This document shows positions 62,001 through 64,000 of a stretch of 64,000 bases of DNA, piece by piece. Where the stretch lies: assembly GCA_964007475.1 (NCBI GenBank), contig CAXFZM010000198.1, forward strand, positions 24,646-88,645, written 5' to 3'. The notes under the pieces are model-generated. The model saw nothing but the letters and a program-made list of their open reading frames with translations. It had not been told where the DNA came from and did no database searches. Every line of letters begins with the position of its first letter. Position 1 is the first letter of the stretch. This stretch comes from Hybos culiciformis (Eukaryota > Arthropoda > Insecta > Diptera > Hybotidae). The position numbers and the translations under genes are program-made.

Positions 62001-62879
62001 GGAGGTTCTCCGAGGTCTGGAGCCGGAGTAATGAACAAAAAACCAGCCCAAAGTCAACATTTTATGTGTTAAAGTTAGGGGGTTTGCTCACCTTATCGTT
62101 TATTTCTCCGGATCTAGAAAACCGATTTTCAAAAAAATTGCACAGAAAGAAGCGTAATTTCTAGACCTTTAATTTAAGCCAAAAACGGAGGTTCTCCGAG
62201 GTCTGGAGCCGGAGTAATGAACAAAAACCAGCCCAAAGTCAACATTTTATGTGTTAAAGTTAGGGGGTTTGCTCACCTTATCGTTTATTTCTCCGGATCC
62301 AGAAAACTGATTTACATAAAAATTGCACAGAAAGAAGCGTAATTTCTAGACCTTTAATTTAAGCCAAAAAAGGAGGTTCTCCGAGGTCTGGAGCGGAGTA
62401 ATGAACAAAAAACCAGCCCAAAGTCAACATTTTATGTGTTAAAGTTAGGGGGTTTGCTCACCTTATCGTTTATTTCTCCGGATCTAGAAAACCGATTTTC
62501 AAAAAAATTGCACAGAAAGAAGCGTAATTTCTAGACCTTTAATTTAAGCCAAAAACGGAGGTTCTCCGAGGTCTGGAGCCGGAGTAATGAACAAAAAACC
62601 AGTCCAAAGTCAACATTTTATGTGTTAAAGTTAGGGGGTTTGCTCACCTTATCGTTTATTTCTCCGGATCTAGAAAACCGATTTTCATAAAAATTGCACA
62701 GAAAGAAGCGTAATTTCTAGACCTTTAATTTAAGCCAAAAAAGGAGGTTCTCCGAGGTCTGGAGCCGGAGTAATGAACAAAAAACCAGCCAAAGTCAACA
62801 TTTTATGTGTTAAAGTTAGGGGGTTTGCTCACCTTATCGTTTATTTCTCCGGATCTAGAAAACCGATTTTCATAAAAAT

Positions 62880-64000
62880 TGCACAGAAAGAAGCGTAATT
62901 TCTAGACCTTTAATTTAAGCCAAAAACGGAAGTTCTCCGAGGTCTAAAGCCGGAGTAATGAACAAAAAACCAGCCCAAAGTCAACATTTTATGTGTTAAA
63001 GTTAGGGGGTTTGCTCACCTTATCGTTTATTTTTCCGGATCTAGAAAACCGATTTTCATAAAAATTGCACAGAAAGAAGCGTAATTTCTAGACCTTTAAT
63101 TTAAGCCAAAAACGGAGGTCCGCCGAAGTCTGGAGCCGGAGTAATGAACAAAAAACCAGCCCAAAGTCAACATTTTATGTGTTAAAGTTAGGGGGTTTGC
63201 TCATCTTATCGTTTATTTCTCCGGATCTAGAAAACCGATTTACATAAAAATTGCACAGAAAGAAGCGTAATTTCTAGACCTTTAATTTAAGCCAAAAACG
63301 GAGGTTCTCCGAGGTCTGGAGCCGGAGTAATGAACAAAAAACCAGCCCAAAGTCAACATTTTATGTGTTAAAGTTAGGGGGTTTGCTCACCTTATCGTTT
63401 ATTTCTCCGGATCTAGAAAACCGATTTTCATAAAAATTGCACAGAAAGAAGCGTAATTTCTAGACCTTTAATTTAAGGCAAAAACGGAAGTTCTCCGAGG
63501 TCTAAAGCCGGAGTAATGAACAAAAAACCAGCCCAAAGTCAACATTTTATGTGTTAAAGTTAGGGGGTTTGCTCACCTTATCGTTTATTTCTCCGGATCT
63601 AGAAAACCGATTTACATAAAAATTGCACAGAAAGAAGCGTAATTTCTAGACCTTTAATTTAAGCCAAAAACGGAGGTTCTCCGAGGTCTGGAGCCGGAGT
63701 AATGAACAAAAAACCAGCCCAAAGTCAACATTTTATGTGTTAAAGTTAGGGGGTTTGCTCACCTTATCGTTTATTTCTCCGGATCTAGAAAACCGATTTT
63801 CATAAAAATTGCACAGAAAGAAGCGTAATTTCTAGACCTTTAATTTAAGGCAAAAACGGAAGTTCTCCGAGGTCTAAAGCCGGAGTAATGAACAAAAAAC
63901 CAGCCCAAAGTCAACATTTTATGTGTTAAAGTTAGGGGGTTTGCTCACCTTATCGTTTATTTCTCCGGATCTAGAAAACCGATTTTCATAAAAATTGCAC
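62880..64000. repeat. Divergent monomers at the right end
   Basis: This stretch carries substitutions absent or very rare elsewhere: GGAAGTTCTCC with CTAAAGCCGG (near 62930, 63488 and 63860), GGTCCGCCGAAGTC (near 63120), a TTTTTCCGG change (near 63032) and CATCTTATC (near 63203). The GGAAG/CTAAAG unit is spaced by 558 and 372 bp, or 3 and 2 monomers, so a very local repeat is forming. The units still keep the 186-bp length. A possible reading is the approach to an array edge or to another repeat domain. Confidence 0.8.

Larger units (their letters stand above)
1..64000. repeat. 186-bp satellite array, 330.67 monomers, higher-order organised
   Basis: Every part of the window except five inserted elements is built from head-to-tail copies of one 186-bp unit. 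The phase was followed from GAGCCGGAGT at base 1 to the corresponding site at 63691, which starts unit 330, and at 63877, which starts the last partial unit. A typical unit has 72 G or C in 186 bases. Copies differ from one another by only a few substitutions, and most variants recur many times, so homogenisation is active. No unique DNA, gene or array edge is present. Monomers of this length in long homogeneous arrays are typical of eukaryotic centromeric or pericentromeric heterochromatin; that location is inference. A stretch this repetitive is also at risk of assembly collapse or expansion. Confidence 0.98.
50627..64000. repeat. Satellite segment 6, downstream of element 5
   Basis: This segment spans about 72 monomer lengths, with a 13-bp deletion near 53850 and four single-base losses near 61575, 62226, 62394 and 62790. 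No gene is present. It starts with the T122 variant (50809), as after elements 1-3. Its middle shows 20-, 21- and 22-monomer spacings. The last 1.1 kb carries variants not seen elsewhere. Three of the four single-base losses lie within 600 bp of one another close to that zone. Confidence 0.96.

Overview
The whole 64 kb window is one uninterrupted tandem satellite array. I see no protein-coding gene, rRNA, tRNA or unique flanking sequence. The unit is a 186-bp monomer, about 39% GC in a typical copy, always in the same orientation, starting in phase at base 1 and still running at base 64000. After subtracting five inserted elements (2,469 bp including duplicated target sites) and a net 27 bp of small indels, the length is 330 full monomers plus 124 bp. 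This points to a eukaryotic, probably animal, chromosome in heterochromatin, either centromeric or pericentromeric. The species and exact chromosomal location cannot be read from the sequence.

Five copies of a 481-493 bp non-autonomous DNA transposon interrupt the array at 22330-22810, 27655-28135, 31492-31978, 48151-48643 and 50140-50626. Each begins with CAGGGCTGTGGAGTCGG, ends with its exact reverse complement and is flanked by the same 8-bp duplication GAAAGAAG, which is a hAT-type signature. All five lie in the same orientation after monomer base 133. That is best explained by one ancestral insertion later copied as part of the satellite, not by five transpositions.

The monomers fall into a few types defined by linked substitutions: A at base 113 with C at base 167, T113 with A167, and a TTAC variant at bases 108-111. 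Rare diagnostic bases recur at exact multiples of 186 bp and reveal a mosaic of higher-order repeats. Recurring spacings are 20 monomers (3,720 bp, seen at both ends of the window), 11 (2,046), 17 (3,162), 28 (5,208), 26 plus one element (5,325), 8 (1,488) and 8 plus one element (1,989). No single period covers the array.

Layout: 1-22329 is element-free with several nested duplications and one malformed monomer near 11.6 kb. 22330-31978 holds three element-bearing blocks, two of them a 5,325-bp tandem duplication. 31979-48150 is a long element-free stretch with local 8-monomer duplication and two copies of an 8-bp deletion. 48151-50626 is a compact 1,989-bp tandem duplication carrying two elements. 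50627-64000 is dominated by 20-22-monomer repeats, and the last 1.1 kb carries a cluster of otherwise unseen substitutions. The open reading frames of 60-84 codons are by-products of the repeats and are not annotated as genes.
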